A DNA stretch of 64,000 bases from Saccharum officinarum (lineage: Eukaryota; Streptophyta; Magnoliopsida; Poales; Poaceae). Made by a program: the position numbers and the translations under genes. Below, one piece after another: positions 11,987 through 23,055 of the stretch. Numbering within the stretch: the first letter of the stretch is position 1; each line of letters starts with the position of its first letter. The DNA lies in assembly GCA_020631735.1 (NCBI GenBank), contig CM036197.1:44005880-44069879 (forward strand). The letters run 5' to 3'. The notes beneath the pieces are model-generated. The model ran no database searches. It saw only the letters and a list, made by a program, of their open reading frames with translations, and had not been told where the DNA came from.

Positions 11987-13417
11987 TGTAACAGAACCGA
12001 CCAAATTATAAGAGCACAAGTACGAAAACAAGCACCGAAGCGCTCAAATTTTCAAACTTGAGCCCATATAATCCCGGTAGTCAATCGAAATCACGAAGGA
12101 TTTCAAACCAAACTGCTTACAACCAGGATCGCATCATTCAACATACAACATCATACGATACATTTCGCAAGTAGTTCTGAAATAAGTTTACACCACGGAG
12201 TAGCAATTATTACAAACCAAGTTTGAAAGTAGCGGAAGCATAACACACACACTAGTTAAATAAATACTGCCAGTCTGGATGATCAACAACCCACAAAAGC
12301 ATGAGGAAAGTACATAAAGACGATCATGCCCTTCTGATCTAGTCATCATCACCCGCAGGGTGGAGACACGTCTTGCAGAATCCCTGATAAAGCATGTCAT
12401 CTGCAACAGGAGGGAATAAACCCTGAGTACTGGAATGTACTCAGCTAGACTTACCCGTCGAAAACCAGAAATAAGATGACACCAAGGATTATGCAAGGCT
12501 TACACAAGGGGCTAGCTGACATAACATTTTGCATAAAGGCATAAGTAATTTAAACTCTTGTAGCCTGTACTAGCAGTTATTTTTAGCATTTACCTGTCAT
12601 CTATCTTAGCACCTGTACTAAACATGCACTTGGTTGTAATCAAACAATTATCATCATTATATCCAGAGCAGGTATGAATTGTGGCAACATTGTATCATTC
12701 CCTTAACCACCAGTTCATTTAATGAGATCTACGTTGCCGCTGCTCAAGTCAAGTGCTCACTAACCGGGAGCGACGGCGATTCGAATCGAATTCCTATCCA
12801 GCTGGAGGGGTATTTCTAACACTCACCGCGCAGGCCCCTGCCAGGGTCGCACAAGCCACCTTTTCATATGATTCAGGAATCGCGGGTCCGAATGATGTCG
12901 CGACCCCAAGGGCGACACTCTGCCAGGTGATAGGGACTCTAACCCCCCTTGGTCTCACGCCAATGTCCCCAAGCACATCCTTTCTCTCCTCCAAGAAGCA
13001 ACCTACCATTCGATTCCCGGCCTGAATCACATTACTCGGCTTCGCGGTCGGAACGACTTATCCGGCCAACTAAGTGTTAGACTGCGTTCAACATGACTCA
13101 AGGACGTACAGCGAATCGGTCCTTAAACGACTCAGACGGGCATAGCTCCACACCCAAGACGTGAAGTGTCTTGCGGCTGTACTATCGAACTCCCGCCCGG
13201 TCTCAATTTCATTTTTAAGCATGATTCCATCCACGATAGCCATAAAGCCACTCGTGACTCCTTCCTACATCTCGCGGATGACCGGAAATCACCCGACTTC
13301 TACCGTACTAAGCAGGGCTAAGCATTGACACGTGCCTAAACCTAATATAGGATTAAGTACGATATCTGGACAAGGACAGGTATAATGCAACAAGTGTTTT
13401 CATATAACTCCTACAAC

Positions 13418-13738
13418 TTAATGCAGTAAACAATTAAAAGTACTCAAGATATATTTGTAAAACGATGGGTTCAGCATGCACCGGGGCTTGCCTTTCAGAA
13501 AAGTCGAGGGCCGGTGGTCTGGACACTCAGGAAGGTCGTCTGCGGGCACTCCTTCGCCTGCTGGATCCTCGGGCTCCTGCTGCTCCTGGTCCTCCTCCGG
13601 AATCACAGGCTCGAATTCGAGGAGTGTTACCCCCTCCGGTGCACCTATTGCATGAATGCACAATAAATATAATGGATGCATAAATGGGTGCAACATGCTC
13701 GGAATGAAATGCATTTCAGAATAAAATACTCTATTCAA
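13418..13738 (-). CDS. LTR-encoded open frame with DLPEC motif (element A copy)
   Basis: The frame has 106 codons and is identical to the one at 53417-53737. Its centre is acidic (EEDQEQQEPED), followed by DLPEC and, 11 residues later, FLKGK. The related LTR of element B keeps DLPEC..H.PS.F..GK with many silent base changes, which suggests past selection on protein. No known domain is recognised. The start may not be the first Met, because an AG just upstream of the acidic part could be a splice acceptor. Confidence 0.4.
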   Translation of the reverse strand: MNRVFYSEMHFIPSMLHPFMHPLYLLCIHAIGAPEGVTLLEFEPVIPEEDQEQQEPEDPAGEGVPADDLPECPDHRPSTFLKGKPRCMLNPSFYKYILSTFNCLLH

Positions 13739-15040
13739 GTTATTTTACTAGTACGTGCAAATCTCTTCTCCGGTGGAGAAGTACTTACCTAAGCTACTTA
13801 ACCTAAGATAAAGCTGCTCATCCTCAGTTAAGGCCCTAACACCTAACAATTACAAAAGTAGCATGTCTTAGGATATCACACCATATCAATCAGCAAAACA
13901 CCACAGTAAGCATTCTGGACAGCAGCTACTTGTTTTTATCACAACTGGAGATTTATAATTTCAAAAGATATGATCTAAGACAATCTGGAAAGCCTAAGAA
14001 ATGTACTACAATTCATTTTCAGACCTCAACTCCAAACTCCTAAGTTTTCCATGTCAAACTTCACAAGTTCCAGAATCTGTCCTCTCCAAAACAGAGAGTA
14101 GCAGATTTTGAACTGCCACATTAAACAACAGAAACTCTCAAACTACTAAGCCAAATGCTTCCAAATTTTAACACAAGCTAGTTCATCAAGTTTACTCCAA
14201 CTTTGGTATTTACAGGTTGTCCAGCAACCAATTTTATCACAGCCAAATTTAGAATTACTACTTAGCTGTCCAGAAAACCTAAATTACAAAGGTTAAATAT
14301 TTATTGATGTGGCAAACATTCTCTAAAACCAAACTAATGCTACTACAAGTTCACAAATATCACAAAGACACCAGAAAGTAAGGGGTGCCCACCTAGAACA
14401 TTTATTTAAACCCATTTCTTAATTTACTTAAGTAATTAAGTGGAATTTTAAACATAAATATAAACTGCTCCTAAAATTCTACAAAAATTACAGGGAACTC
14501 TCTGACCCAAAAAGAGACCACAGTAAAAATTTGAACAAGTTTTATTCACAGAAACTCCCTACACAAAATTCACAAGCTAATAAGGCTGATTTTTGCATAA
14601 TTAGGAAACCCTATTGAAAAGTGTCAAACAACAGATTTCATATTTTTCTTAAACACTTTAAGATACCAAGACATTCTCCAAAAAGTTATATGAACATTGC
14701 ACATGTAGAAAAATTACAAAAATTCATTTAAGTATTTCCTAGAATCACAAGATAGCATTATAACTTGGAAATTAATTAAGCACTGATGCCCAAATTTTTA
14801 CCAGAGCTAGGACTAGCATAGAGTAACCTACCCATCAAATTTTATGATTTATGGAACACTACAGCTCAAGTTATAAATTTAACAAATTTGCATGCATTCC
14901 AAAACACATTTAAAGGATCTATTAATTTCTCCTAAAAATTAAACATCACATTCCAGATTTATATTTTTCTAAAATACTACACATCATGTGGACCCTAATA
15001 AAATTTATCTCATGATTTTTGGATCATTAAAACCCTAGAT

Positions 15041-16015
15041 CTATATTTTTCCAACTTGTACAAAAATCAGTGACAAAATAATAAAAATGAATTTCGTTTC
15101 AGACGAACTGGGCCGGCCCGGAAAACTCGGCCCACACTCGCGCGCGCGCGGCCCGTTCAGCGCTCCCGCCCGCGCGCGACACTGACAGGCGGGACCCGCC
15201 GTCAGAGAGAGAGAGACAGGGGCGCGGCGAACCGCGCGCTCCGGCGAGCTCAAGCTCGTCGGAGGGGAGCTCGCTCGGGAAACCAAGCACACCCTCGCGT
15301 TCTCCGTCACAAGGTGCTTCGATTCGTGCAAGAAGGAAGGCTCGGGTTGGAGTGGGAGGGGCTCGCCGTCGTGAGCGGCGGCCGGTGAGGGTCGGGTGGC
15401 GGTGTACCGCCGCCGGTGAGGCTGCACGGTCACATCTGAGCTCTGTACGAGCTTCACTGCAACTAGGCGGACTGATTGAGGTAGAGAAGGGAGATGGAGA
15501 AAGGCCCTAACCACCCCGGCCACGGAACGCCGTGATGCGGGACGGTGAGCGCGACGACTGTGGTCGTCGTGTTCCGCTCCGACGAGGTCACATTCCCCGG
15601 TAAGGTCTAGCCACAAGCATCCCCACAGATGACGGAGGTGAGAACGAGGTTCATGACAGGAGTAGAATGAGGGAGGGGAGCTGGCCACGGTGGACCGTGG
15701 CGGCGGCGATACTCCGGTGAGCTCCAGTGGAGAGAAAATCGACAATACCTCCTCACCTCTACGAAATGGATCAAGCGCGATGTAGGGGAAGGTCCGGGAG
15801 CCTAAGGCGGAGCTGTGGGTGAAGTTAGGTAGGCTACCGTGCGGTGGTGAGCTCGCCCGGCCGCGACGGGGTCGGAGTGGCACTGCTCGTCGGACCAGAG
15901 AGCGAGGGAATGGAGGAGGGAGTGGCGTGAGTGCTGGGGATGGAGGTGTCGACTCCCACTTCACTCCCGCGCGTGAGCTCGCGACGTGGAGACGACAGCA
16001 GCACGCACGCGCCAC
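15041..16015 (-). CDS. 324-codon GC-rich open frame inside LTR (element A copy)
   Basis: A long frame in the element's sense direction, rich in Pro, Ser, Arg and Ala, with no recognised domain. The same frame with three residue differences is at 51141-52115. It falls in the GC-rich part of the LTR, where long frames arise by chance. Its hydrophobic C-terminus (FIFIILSLIFVQ) comes from the AT-rich flank. I list it because it is open in both copies, but coding is doubtful. Confidence 0.2.
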   Translation of the reverse strand: MARACCCRLHVASSRAGVKWESTPPSPALTPLPPPFPRSLVRRAVPLRPRRGRASSPPHGSLPNFTHSSALGSRTFPYIALDPFRRGEEVLSIFSPLELTGVSPPPRSTVASSPPSFYSCHEPRSHLRHLWGCLWLDLTGECDLVGAEHDDHSRRAHRPASRRSVAGVVRAFLHLPSLPQSVRLVAVKLVQSSDVTVQPHRRRYTATRPSPAAAHDGEPLPLQPEPSFLHESKHLVTENARVCLVSRASSPPTSLSSPERAVRRAPVSLSLTAGPACQCRARAGALNGPRARECGPSFPGRPSSSETKFIFIILSLIFVQVGKI

Positions 16016-16970
16016 GCGGCCACCGGACTCTGCCTGGGCGCCACGACGCGAGCCAGCTGCCTGACGTCGTCGTTTTACTGAATGGAGGTTACCTCACTCG
16101 ACTGACAGAGCAGTTTGGTCACCGATTAACTCCCAAACCAGTGAGAACCAGGTGTGGTTGATGTTGGCAATGTTGTAGAGCTACATGAGGACTTCAACAT
16201 TGCCAATAGGGTCGTGAGCCAATTCGGCTTGGTTAGTGAGATACAACGCTCCAAAGTGAGGCACCCGAAATCTGAAACCGAGTTTCAGTTAACTAACCGC
16301 CTGAAACCCATTTTTCCAGGCACCATATCTCCTAAACCATTTAGAACTAGGTGATGGTGATGTTGACAATGTTGTAGAGCTACATGTGACCTACAAGTTT
16401 GTCAATATGAGTGAAAGCTGGTTTGGCCTGGTTGGTGAGTTATAGGGTGTCAAAGTGGGGTACAATGAAACGGTTTTCAGCTCAACACTTAGCAAAATTT
16501 GCTAAGTCCCCAAACAGCCCCTAATACTGACTTGTGGGCCATTTTTGAGCATGTTCTGATCATTTTCATGAGATGGCCATATTAGAACTTTTGTTCCTCA
16601 TGAAATTCTCTACAACCTTGCTTCAGGGTGCTCTTCCATGCAAGGTCTCTAAATTAGACTTTTTAATTGGTCAAACTAGGGCCTTCTAGGGTCAAATGGT
16701 GGTCAAACTTCTCTTGGAGGGCAATTTAGTAATTTTGGTCAACATGAACCTTGTTCCAAATGTTACCCTAAGTATAACTAAGGTGTTGTAGGTCATGGTT
16801 GGCTACCTTACCTTTTTGTTACACCAACTATCAAGTACTTCATGAAATAAATCAAACAAACCCTAAATAATCACATGTGTTGCATCACATAAAATAACAA
16901 ACATGAATGATGCATGCTTATGCTTATGCCATGCAAATGCAATGCAATTAGGGACTAAACACTTGAAGTG

Positions 16971-19900
16971 TTACAGCCCTCCCCCCTTATAAAAATCTCG
17001 TCCCGAGATTTGGAAAGCGTACCATTTTTCATAGAATTCTTTATAACCATCCCGCAAATAATCCTCCCGTTCCCACGTAGCATCACTCTCACTTCCCTGA
17101 TTACTCCACATCACTTTGTACCACTTAACCACTTTACTTCTAGTTACTCGTTCCTGAGTATCGATCACTCGGACTGGCTTTTCTTCATAGGTTAGGTCGG
17201 ATTCCAGCCTGATATCACCTAAAGGAACTTGTTCCTCAGGAACTCGAAGACACTTTTTAAGCTGAGATACATGGAAGACGTTGAATATGGCACTCATTTC
17301 AGGAGGCAACTGGATTTTGTATGCAACCGCTCCACTCTTGCCTATGATCTGGAAAGGACCCACGTATCTCGGCGCAAGTTTCCGCTTAACACCAAAACGT
17401 TGGACACTTTTCATTGGAGAAACTTTCAAATACACGAAGTCTCCAACTTCAAACTCGAGTGGTTTTCTACGACGATCTGCATAGCTTTTCTGCCTCGCTT
17501 GGGCTGCAGCCATATGTTTTTGGATGGTACGGACTTGTTCCTCAGCTTCATGAACAAAATCAATACCATAATACCTTCTCTCCCCAGCTTCTACCCAGTT
17601 TAGTGGAGTTCGACACTTTCGACCGTACAAAGCTTCGAATGGGGCCATCTTAATACTCTCTTGATAACTGTTATTGTACGAGAATTCGGCTAAAGGTAAC
17701 CATTTTTCCCAAGAACCCTTGGATGAAATGACGCATGCTCGCAACAGATCTTCCAAGATTTGGTTAACTCGTTCTGTCTGTCCCGATGTCTGGGGGTGAT
17801 AAGCAGAGCTTCTCACTAACTTGGTTCCCAGAAGGTGATGCAAATGCTCCCAAAAGCGAGCAGTGAACTGGGGACCACGATCAGAAACGATAGTACGAGG
17901 TATCCCATGAAGCCGGACTATCTGATTGAAGTACAACTCAGCATAGTCAGTGGGACGATAGTCCACTCTCACTGGGATGAAGTGAGCTGATTTGGTCAAA
18001 CGATCAACAATTACCCAAATAGAGTTATGATTTTTGACAGTAGGAGGAAGTCCGACAATGAAATCCATACTTATCTCTTCCCATTTCCAGCCTGGAATGG
18101 AAAGTGGCTGAAGTAGCCCAGCTTTCATGTGTACAGCTTTAACTCTGCAACAGGTGTCACATCTAGCAACATATGCAGCTATCTCTTTCCGCATCTTGGT
18201 CCACCAATAAAATGGCTTCAAATCATAATACATCTTATTACTACCAGGATGGATGGACAACTTAGAGGAGTGTGCTTCAGACAAAATATCATTTCGAAGC
18301 TCCCGGTCCTTAGGCACAACTAACCTATCCTTGAACCATAGTACACCCTCTTCATCTATCCTGAAATGTGTAGTCTCTTGCTCTTTCATCTTACGCTTGA
18401 TGTGGAATATACCAGTGTCAGTCTTTTGGAGTTCAATAATTCTGTTTTTGAGAGTACAACTGACAGTGATGTTGTACAAGACTGCTGGATGTAGAAGGCG
18501 AGATCGATGAAAATCAGTTTCAACTAAGGAATGACAATGAGACTTACGGCTTAAAGCATCCGCAACTACATTTGCCTTTCCTGGATGATAGTGCACTTGA
18601 AGGTTATAATCTTTAATCAACTCGAGCCATCTTCTTTGACGCATATTCAACTTGGGTTGGGTGAAGATGTATTTAAGGCTTTTGTGGTCGGTATAGATGT
18701 TGCAGACATTGCCCAGCAGATAATGTCGCCAGGCTTTCAAAGCATGAACAACTGCGGCGAGTTCTAAGTCATGTGTTGGGTAATTCGCCTCATGTTTCCG
18801 AAGTTGTCGAGAAGTATATGCAATTACTCGGCCTTCCTGCATCAACACACCTCCCAAACCTATGCCTGAGGCATCACAATAAACATCAAATGGTTTCTCG
18901 ATATCCGGTTGTGCCGAAACCGGAGCTGAGGTTAGGAGGGTTCGCAGTTGGTGAAAAGCCGCATCACACTCAGGAGTCCAGACAAACCTGGTGTCTTTTT
19001 GCAGCAACCGAGTCATTGGCTTGGCTATTTTGGAGAAATCCGGGATGAAGCGACGATAATAGCCAGCCAAACCAAGAAAACTCCGGACCTCGTGAACCGA
19101 GATAGGAGCCTTCCAGTTCAGTACTTCCTGTACCTTGGCGGGGTCCACCATAATTCCTCCATCAGACAACACATGCCCAAGGAATGGTACTTCTCGAAGC
19201 CAGAATTCGCACTTACTGAACTTCGCATAAAGTTGATGTTCTCGCAATCTTGTGAGGACTATACGCAGATGTTCAGCGTGATCTACCTCATTCACAGAAT
19301 ATACCAGGATATCATCAATAAATACCACCACAAACTTGTCCAATTCCGGCATAAACACCGAATTCATCAAGTACATGAAGTGTGCGGGGGCATTTGTCAA
19401 GCCGAAAGACATAACAAGATACTCATAAAGACCGTATCTGGTAGAAAAGGCTGTCTTTGGAACATCTTCCGGGCGGATTTTAATTTGATGGTAGCCAGAT
19501 CTTAGATCGATCTTGGAGAAAACTTTAGCTTTAGACAACTGATCGAACAAGATATCGATACGTGGTAGAGGGTACTTATTTTTGACAGTGACTGCATTGA
19601 GAGGTCTATAATCTACGCACATCCGCAATGACTGATCCTTCTTCTTTACAAAGATAGCAGGACATCCCCACGGCGATGAACTAGGACGAATCAACCCCTT
19701 CTTCAAAAGTTCATTCAATTGCACCTTAAGTTCAGCGAGTTCATTTGGAGGCATCCTATAGGGTCTCCTAGAGATGGGAGCCGTGCCAGGCAACAACTCA
19801 ATTTTAAACTCCACATCCCGATCCAGAGGGAGTCCCGGCAAATCATCGGGAAAAACGTCCGGAAACTCATTTACTACTGGAATTTCGGCCACGCCTTTGC
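16971..19900 (-). CDS. pol: Chromovirus pol: RT, RNase H, integrase, chromodomain (5' part in gap)
   Basis: An uninterrupted frame whose visible part is 973 codons from 19892 and stays open to the contig end at 19900, so the first residue is not a true start. Reverse transcriptase includes FIDD at residues 191-194. RNase H has D340, E378, D402 and D445. The integrase zinc finger has H541, H548, C578 and C581, and the DDE core has D610, D671 and E707 with the usual 35-residue spacing. A GPF motif follows near 845, then a C-terminal chromodomain at about 905-955 with W929 and TWE (939-941). The stop codon TAA is made by the first bases of the LTR (CTG TAA C). gag and protease are upstream, in element C on the other contig. 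The first aromatic-cage position of the chromodomain appears not to be aromatic, so binding to methyl-lysine is uncertain. Confidence 0.93.
16976..16990 (-). promoter_or_regulatory. Polypurine tract of element A
   Basis: On the minus strand TTATAAGGGGGGAGGGC directly abuts the LTR start TGTAAC. It is the expected plus-strand primer site for reverse transcription. Confidence 0.85.
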
Positions 19901-20000
19901 NNNNNNNNNNNNNNNNNNNNNNNNNNNNNNNNNNNNNNNNNNNNNNNNNNNNNNNNNNNNNNNNNNNNNNNNNNNNNNNNNNNNNNNNNNNNNNNNNNNN
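19901..20000. other. Assembly gap (100 N) between contigs X and Y
   Basis: Exactly 100 N, the usual placeholder for a gap of unknown size. The left side is element A pol and the right side is the LTR of element B, so the two sides do not belong together. See the contig-inversion finding. Confidence 0.95.
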
Positions 20001-21367
20001 ATGCCGGCGATGTCCACCGTGTGGACGCCAGTGCCCCCACGCGCGTCAGCTTCACAGCACTAGCCGCGCGCGCTCTGCCTCCACTCCACTCCTCATTTGC
20101 TCTCTTCTCTCTGCTCCCTTTGGAGAACCCGAACGGGAGCAGCACTCGCCCACGTTCGCCACCGGCTTGCCCCCATCTCCGCCACCGCGTACCGACGCTG
20201 GTGGGCCGCCTGCGCTCGATTAACCGCGCGCACGCCCCGCCACCTCCTCCTCTCCTCCGAACAAGCGCAGTGTTGTCTTGCTCGCCTACGGTAAGGCTCA
20301 ATCGAGCTTTTCCCACACGCGCCACCATGGCCGGGTCGCTGCGCTCGCGCTCCGCCGCCGGCACCCTCACTCCTATTCTTTCCCCTGCTTCACAGTCCTG
20401 TGTTCGCCATCTCCTTGTGGAAACCATGCGTGCTCCAGCTAGTCCGTTCGTGGTCGGGGATGGCCGTTGGCCGCCGACAACCGCCGTGCTGCCGCGACGT
20501 CGTGGACACCGGAACGTCATGGGCACGAATGTTTTCCCCCCTCTGTTCTCTGGGCCAGCGGTCATGGGCCGAAGCCCCGAGCCGAGCCGGCTCGCCCTCC
20601 CCGCGCTGGCTGCTGAGGCCGAAAACGGCCGTGGGCCGATACTTTCCGTTGGGCTGGCCCGTTAGTCAAAAATAAAAAATGAGTTTTGTTTTTTCTATTA
20701 TTATTTGGAAAGGAAAAATGCTTTGAAAAAATGTTGTGTACCCATTTTAGCTCCAAAAATTGTGAAACAAATTTTGTAGTGATCCTCATGAGTAGATCTA
20801 TGGCTTAAAATTATTGCATGTCATTTTTGTGACACTTTTTTGTAGAGTTTTATTTAATCATTGAAATTGCTATGTTCTTGAGAAATGCATAATAAATTAT
20901 AGAAAATTCAAAAAAATATGATTCCAAGTTTGTTACTCTTCTTGTGTATTGTACTTTCTAGGAAAAATATATTCCATACATGTTCTGTAGAAAATTTTGG
21001 ATGTATAGTTCAAGTGCCTTTGTGGGCTGATTTTTGTTATTTTTGCTAGAGGACAAAATTTGTCTAAAACATGCTTATGATAATTTTTTTACAATGATTG
21101 TTTGCTGTGTAGAACATAGGAAAAATACTAAATCTGTTGTTTGATACTTTTCATAATACAAAGTATTTTCATGCTCATTTTTATGCTATATCTTGTTATT
21201 TTTGTGTAGACTGTGTTACTGGTCCAAATCCTCTGAAAATTTTATGGTGTGCTACTTGGAGTAATACTATACTACTATAACTTTTGTAGATTTTTATATG
21301 CACCAAAAATACATGTTGCTGTTGTAACCCTTGTTTAAATAGGAATAAAGTAATTTTGTTTATGTAG
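20001..21367 (+). repeat. 5' LTR fragment of element B
   Basis: Aligns to 28591-29958 of the 3' LTR, with about one difference in every few tens of bases. About 720 bp of LTR start would lie left of the contig edge. The match stops abruptly after TTTATGTAG, where leader sequence begins, so an internal deletion removed the LTR end. Confidence 0.85.
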
Positions 21368-22065
21368 TGTGCTAGTGGTCATATCCTTTATGCCCAGTTA
21401 AGGACGCTAGGTTGCTTATTTAAGTACTGACTTGGAGGTCTTTGCATCATATTTCTAATTCGTTGCTCATACAGCGTGCTATTGTATGAGTGCCATTCAC
21501 TTGAGTGGTAATGTTTGGATCAAGTGCCTCTATGCCTCGTTAAGTGGGAGTTGTGAGAGCATGATCGGATACACTGCCGATCTGGGAAAGTGCTTATATG
21601 CCAAATTATTTATATGTATACGCATGTCATATGAAGGTATTCTTGTGTGGGGAATTCCGTCATGTGGTGACGATGCCGTCAATAGGACGATGGTTCGGGT
21701 AGTTGCTACCATTGTACTCGTATCTGGGGATGCGTGTAGAGAGTAGCTTACTTTACTTCTTTCGTGCATGCTATTCATACCATCAGGGTTTGGCTGGAGT
21801 GATTTTCTGCAGGTACATAACAACATTTTTGTGTAGAACGTACTAGTTACGATTATGAGAGATCATTTGTATGCCACCAAATTTGTCACTAGGATTTATT
21901 TATTTCATAAGTTTGTGAGAACGTACTGCACGTACATACATCATCTTAATTGTGCATTTCATTCATGTCATGCATTCCTCCCCTATAATTTGATTATCTC
22001 CTTTTGATAAAAGTTGTATCACTTAAAAATCGGTTCTCATGGAGTAATAAAAACTTTTGCTACAG
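21368..22065 (+). other. Leader of element B with candidate intron
   Basis: Resembles the leader of element C (about 55300-55944): shared phrases include TGCCATTCACTTGAGTGGTAATG against TGCCATCCACTTGGGTGGTAATG. Both have TTTTCTGCAG/GTAC followed about 253 bases later by TTGCTACAG directly before an ATG. This could be an intron (21813-22065 here, 55691-55944 in C). Its conserved length and sites support splicing but do not prove it. Confidence 0.5.
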
Positions 22066-23055
22066 ATGGCCCGCATGAAGCAGACTGCCCGTAAGTCCAC
22101 CAGAGAAAGAGCACCTCGACACCAGTTGGCCCTACGGGAGCGCCACACCACGGACACCTTCTTGAGCGAGTTTGGCATGCCGACCTTGCTTTGGAGAGTG
22201 CTCCATGATGTGGGGTACCCAGAGGGTCAGGAGCTGGTGTACTCTTGGAATAAGAGCCAGTTAGCAGAGGATGGACTTGCAGTGGTAGAGATCACTGTTC
22301 CTGCTCTTGGCGATGCTCCAGAGTGGGATGGGTGGCACTTGGAGTTTGAGGGACGCACTCCTGTTGAGGGTGCAGAGGGAGCAGCTTTTCGTGTTATCAG
22401 GGACATCATGAGCAGATTTCCCAATGAGCTTGCAGTAGCTCTGGCTGGCACTTTTCCTAGGGATGATCCTCGTGATGTTATTTAGGTTTAGCCTCAGGGA
22501 AGTGCTTTGGTCAGAGGTCCAGATGAAGGATAGACTAGCGACAACTATGCTATGAGTGCTATGTTTGCAGCTATCAGAGCGTATCAGGGTCTTGAGTGCA
22601 CCTATTGGACGTTGACTAGTTTGTGTGGTGATGATAAACTCAAGGCAAGGCAGCAGAAAAAGAAGCAGGCACGTGCTATAGCTAGTTTGCAGGAGCAGTT
22701 GGCTAATATGAGCTTGCAGTGGGACTAGGCGATAGAGAGAGGTGATGGTGCTATGCAGCGGGTGCATACGTTGACTCAGGCCAACAACAATGCAGACCGC
22801 ATGATTGGATAGTTGGTTCAGGAAAGGAATAAAGCCTGGAATAAGAGGGACCTTCTGCTGCAGAGGGTCGATGAGCTAGAGGAGTACAACGTCAACCTGC
22901 ACGAGGAGTTTCATGCGCTCTACAATGGGGTTGGCCGTTATGCTCCTCCAGACGCCGCTGGTATGGACATCGACGACGACGATGAGGACGAGCCTGTGGC
23001 TTCACCTGGGGGCGATGGTGACGTCTTCGACCCCGACGACAGCCCCGAGGAGTAG
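22066..23055 (+). pseudogene. Extra ORF with histone H3-like N-terminal tail, coiled coil and acidic end
   Basis: The ATG at 22066 directly follows a TTGCTACAG acceptor-like site. Residues 1-20 read MARMKQTARKSTRERAPRHQ. Against H3 tail positions 1-21, 16 of 21 agree, including K4, K9, S10 and R17; K14 is R and K18 is H. Then come an unrecognised globular part (about residues 26-135, with Trp- and Gly-rich EWDGWHLEFEG and FRVIRDIMSRFP), a charged coiled coil (about 195-285, ending EEYNVNLHEE) and an acidic tail (DIDDDDEDE) to the TAG at 23053. The frame is constant over 330 codons but has five internal stops, all TAG (22483, 22489, 22531, 22726, 22810), as expected from CAG or TGG decay. It lies between leader and gag, a place where most Gypsy elements have no gene. 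Function unknown; chromatin mimicry is inferred. Confidence 0.8.

Larger units (their letters stand above)
11987..16975 (-). repeat. LTR of element A (4989 bp)
   Basis: On the minus strand it starts TGTAACACTTCAAGTG and ends CGGTTCTGTTACA, so it has TGTAAC/GTTACA ends. It matches 50181-55168 (4988 bp) almost base for base. Four substitutions are visible in compared stretches: three that change a codon in the 324-codon frame and one in CCGCGACGG/CCGCGGCGG. Such low divergence means a very recent insertion. It contains a GC-rich transcribed-leader-like part and two open frames described separately. Confidence 0.92.
11987..19900 (-). mobile_element. Element A: 3' half of a young Tekay-like chromovirus
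   Basis: Gypsy-type LTR retrotransposon on the minus strand: 3' LTR (11987-16975), polypurine tract, then pol with a C-terminal chromodomain running into the assembly gap. The order RT-RNase H-integrase-chromodomain plus very long LTRs points to the Tekay/Del clade. gag, the leader and the 5' LTR are missing here but are present, with nearly identical sequence, as element C (50181-59166). The last 512 bases (19389-19900) match 58653-59166 except for four single-base indels and one local change. I infer that A and C are one element split by a wrongly oriented contig. Confidence 0.9.

Noticed and set aside
17229..19505. Plus-strand open frames of 60-185 codons
   Set aside because: They lie opposite the intact pol frame and have no protein-like motifs; they are shadows.
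19719..20565. Frames running through the N gap
   Set aside because: Translations contain undetermined residues and join two unrelated contig ends.
22066..22131. A genuine histone H3 gene or pseudogene
   Set aside because: Only about 21 tail residues match. The histone fold is absent, the frame continues into a coiled coil and acidic tail, and the same arrangement recurs in element C.
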